DNA from: Corallococcus interemptor
GTDB taxonomy: Bacteria; Myxococcota; Myxococcia; Myxococcales; Myxococcaceae
Direction: 5' to 3'
Length of the DNA: 64,000 nucleotides
NCBI RefSeq assembly: GCF_003668875.1
Contig: NZ_RAWM01000036.1
Span: 1 to 64,000 of the forward strand
Under the pieces are notes generated by a model, which saw only the letters and a program-made list of their open reading frames with translations, did not search any database and was not told where the DNA came from. Of the stretch, positions 62,829 through 64,000 are shown in pieces (the first letter of the stretch is position 1; every line of letters begins with the position of its first letter). Both the position numbers and the translations under genes were made by a program.

Positions 62829-64000
62829 TCAGTGCGCGCTGTCGGAGAACGGCTGGACGTCCGCCTGGGGCAGCAGCTCGTTCTCGAAGCGCGCGGGCTT
62901 GAGCAGGCGCGTGGTGAGCACCAGCGCGAGGAAGATGGCACTGCTCGCGATGGTCACGAAGCGCAGCTGCATGCGGTCCGCCAGCGCGCCCTGGAACCAG
63001 ACGCCCAGCGAATAGCCCGCGCCCAGCACCATGCTGTAGAGGCTGCCCATGCGCGCCTGAAGCTCACGCGGCACGCGGTTCTGGCAGGACGCGCTCAGGC
63101 TGCTCATCAGGACGAGGTAGTTGGCGCCGAGGAAGAAGATGCACACCGCCGCCACCTGGAGCGTGGGCGCCAGCCAGTACACGCCGGACAGCACCGCGAT
63201 GGTCGTCGCCGCGTAGCCGCGCAGCTTGCGCTGTCCGAAGAGCTCCGCGAGCGTGCCCACGCACAGCGCCGCCGTCACCGCGCCCGCGCCCTGGCATGTC
63301 ACCAGCAGCGACGTGGCCGCCGCGCCCTGGCCCAGCTCGCGGATGGCGAACACCGGCACCAGGCCGATGAAGGGCGCCACCAGCGCGGCCACGAAGAAGG
63401 TGGCCACCAGCACCAGCGAGATGTCCTCGTCGTCGCGCGCCACGGTGATGCCGCGCCGGATGCCGTCCCAGAGCGGTTCGCGCCTGGCGTTCGCGTCCCG
63501 CGCCGGCGGCACCACGCGCCACAGCGCCACCAGCACCGCGAAGAAGGACAGCGTGTTCGCGAGCAGCGCCCACGCGGGCCCGCCCGCCTGCAACACCACC
63601 GCGGCCAGCGTGGGGCCCATGATGCGGCCCAGGTTGAACTGCGCCGAGTTGAGGCTGGTGGACAGGTGCAGGTCTTCCGGCGGCACCAGCTCCGCGAGCA
63701 GCGCGGAGAAGGCCGGATAGGTGAGCGTGCTCACGCAGCCGTTGAGGAACGAGATGACGCCGATGACGGGCACCGACAGCTGCCCGCGGAACGCCAGCAC
63801 CATCAGCACGGCCGCGAGCGCCGCCTGCAGCAGCGTGCCCAGCCCCGCGTACGCGCGCCTATCGAAGCGATCCGCCAGCGCGCCACCCACCGGCGCCAGC
63901 ACCACCGCGGGCAGGAAGGACAGCGCGACGATGGCGCCCGTCCACTCGGCCTTGCCGGTGGTCTGCGTGACGTACACGCCCATCGCCACCGTCTCCATCC
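62829..64000 (-). CDS. MFS transporter (enterobactin-exporter-like), 5' end outside window
   Basis: At least 389 residues; the reading frame is open to the window edge, and the visible beginning (METVAMGVYVTQTTGKAEWT) is typically internal to TM1-TM2, so the start probably lies beyond 64000. Eleven or so TM helices, with LAPVGGALADRFDRR, the family A-motif (G-x3-D-R-x-D/G-R-R), near residue 37, and LNSAQFNLGRIMGPTLAAVV near 120. Probably a drug or siderophore exporter. Convergent with arsR. Confidence 0.88.
   Translation of the reverse strand, partial: METVAMGVYVTQTTGKAEWTGAIVALSFLPAVVLAPVGGALADRFDRRAYAGLGTLLQAALAAVLMVLAFRGQLSVPVIGVISFLNGCVSTLTYPAFSALLAELVPPEDLHLSTSLNSAQFNLGRIMGPTLAAVVLQAGGPAWALLANTLSFFAVLVALWRVVPPARDANARREPLWDGIRRGITVARDDEDISLVLVATFFVAALVAPFIGLVPVFAIRELGQGAAATSLLVTCQGAGAVTAALCVGTLAELFGQRKLRGYAATTIAVLSGVYWLAPTLQVAAVCIFFLGANYLVLMSSLSASCQNRVPRELQARMGSLYSMVLGAGYSLGVWFQGALADRMQLRFVTIASSAIFLALVLTTRLLKPARFENELLPQADVQPFSDSAH

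Overview
The window is origin-proximal chromosome from a high-GC delta-proteobacterium of the myxobacteria, most likely the Myxococcus/Corallococcus group. The evidence is the 14-bp parS palindrome GTTCCACGTGGAAC in a dense cluster beside parAB, the typical myxobacterial paralog families (DUF2381, SitA-type lipoprotein toxins, double-CxxCG immunity proteins), a soluble Ser/Thr kinase island, and pervasive third-position GC.

Layout. 1-3763: start of parB, parA and a 2.7-kb parS array. 3764-7302: small accessory genes, two of them broken (an SDR lacking its catalytic core and a frameshifted MmyB-type regulator), then a TetX-like monooxygenase under a large palindrome. 7319-9890: rsmG and mnmG with three DnaA boxes at their junction. 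10338-21070: lipoprotein, truncated GST, macro-domain protein, two-domain M16 protease, aldo/keto reductase, SppA, cysteine-dioxygenase-like protein, a T2SSE_N/pseudo-receiver protein and a Uma2 protein. 21147-26290: the conserved mnmE-(small ORF)-khpB-yidC-yidD-rnpA-rpmH block, all on the minus strand. 26291-41980: an accessory island that separates rpmH from dnaA (normally neighbours). It holds an IS4-type transposase, an XRE/ImmA pair, small genes each closed by its own terminator, a DUF4258/MqsA-like toxin-antitoxin pair, a Ser/Thr kinase with a DUF2381 partner, tiny membrane or secreted proteins behind repeated upstream elements, and families of short dispersed repeats. 41981-50384: GNAT, dnaA, CBS protein, two paralogous lipoproteins, a B-box membrane protein and an M16 protease pair. 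50500-53297: a fused aspartokinase-homoserine dehydrogenase preceded by what looks like a complete threonine attenuator. 53298-57722: three generations of a SitA/SitI-like toxin-immunity cassette: one collapsed, one with a frameshifted toxin, one intact. 57726-64000: PhoD-like phosphatase, VOC protein, AraC regulator, alpha/beta hydrolase, AHSA1/ArsR divergent pair and a partial MFS transporter.

How the parts work together. ParAB/parS segregates the origin region. DnaA, RnpA, RpmH, YidC, MnmE, MnmG and RsmG are the usual origin-linked replication, translation and membrane-insertion genes. The two most distinctive signals are the thr attenuator (50583-50737), where segments 1:2, 2:3 and 3:4 can all be read off the sequence, and the decaying tandem of lipoprotein toxin/immunity cassettes. 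The parS array is spaced at close to 105 bp, about ten helical turns, and has an eroded flank. No rRNA, tRNA or CRISPR array was found. All identifications are from reading motifs; no database search was possible.
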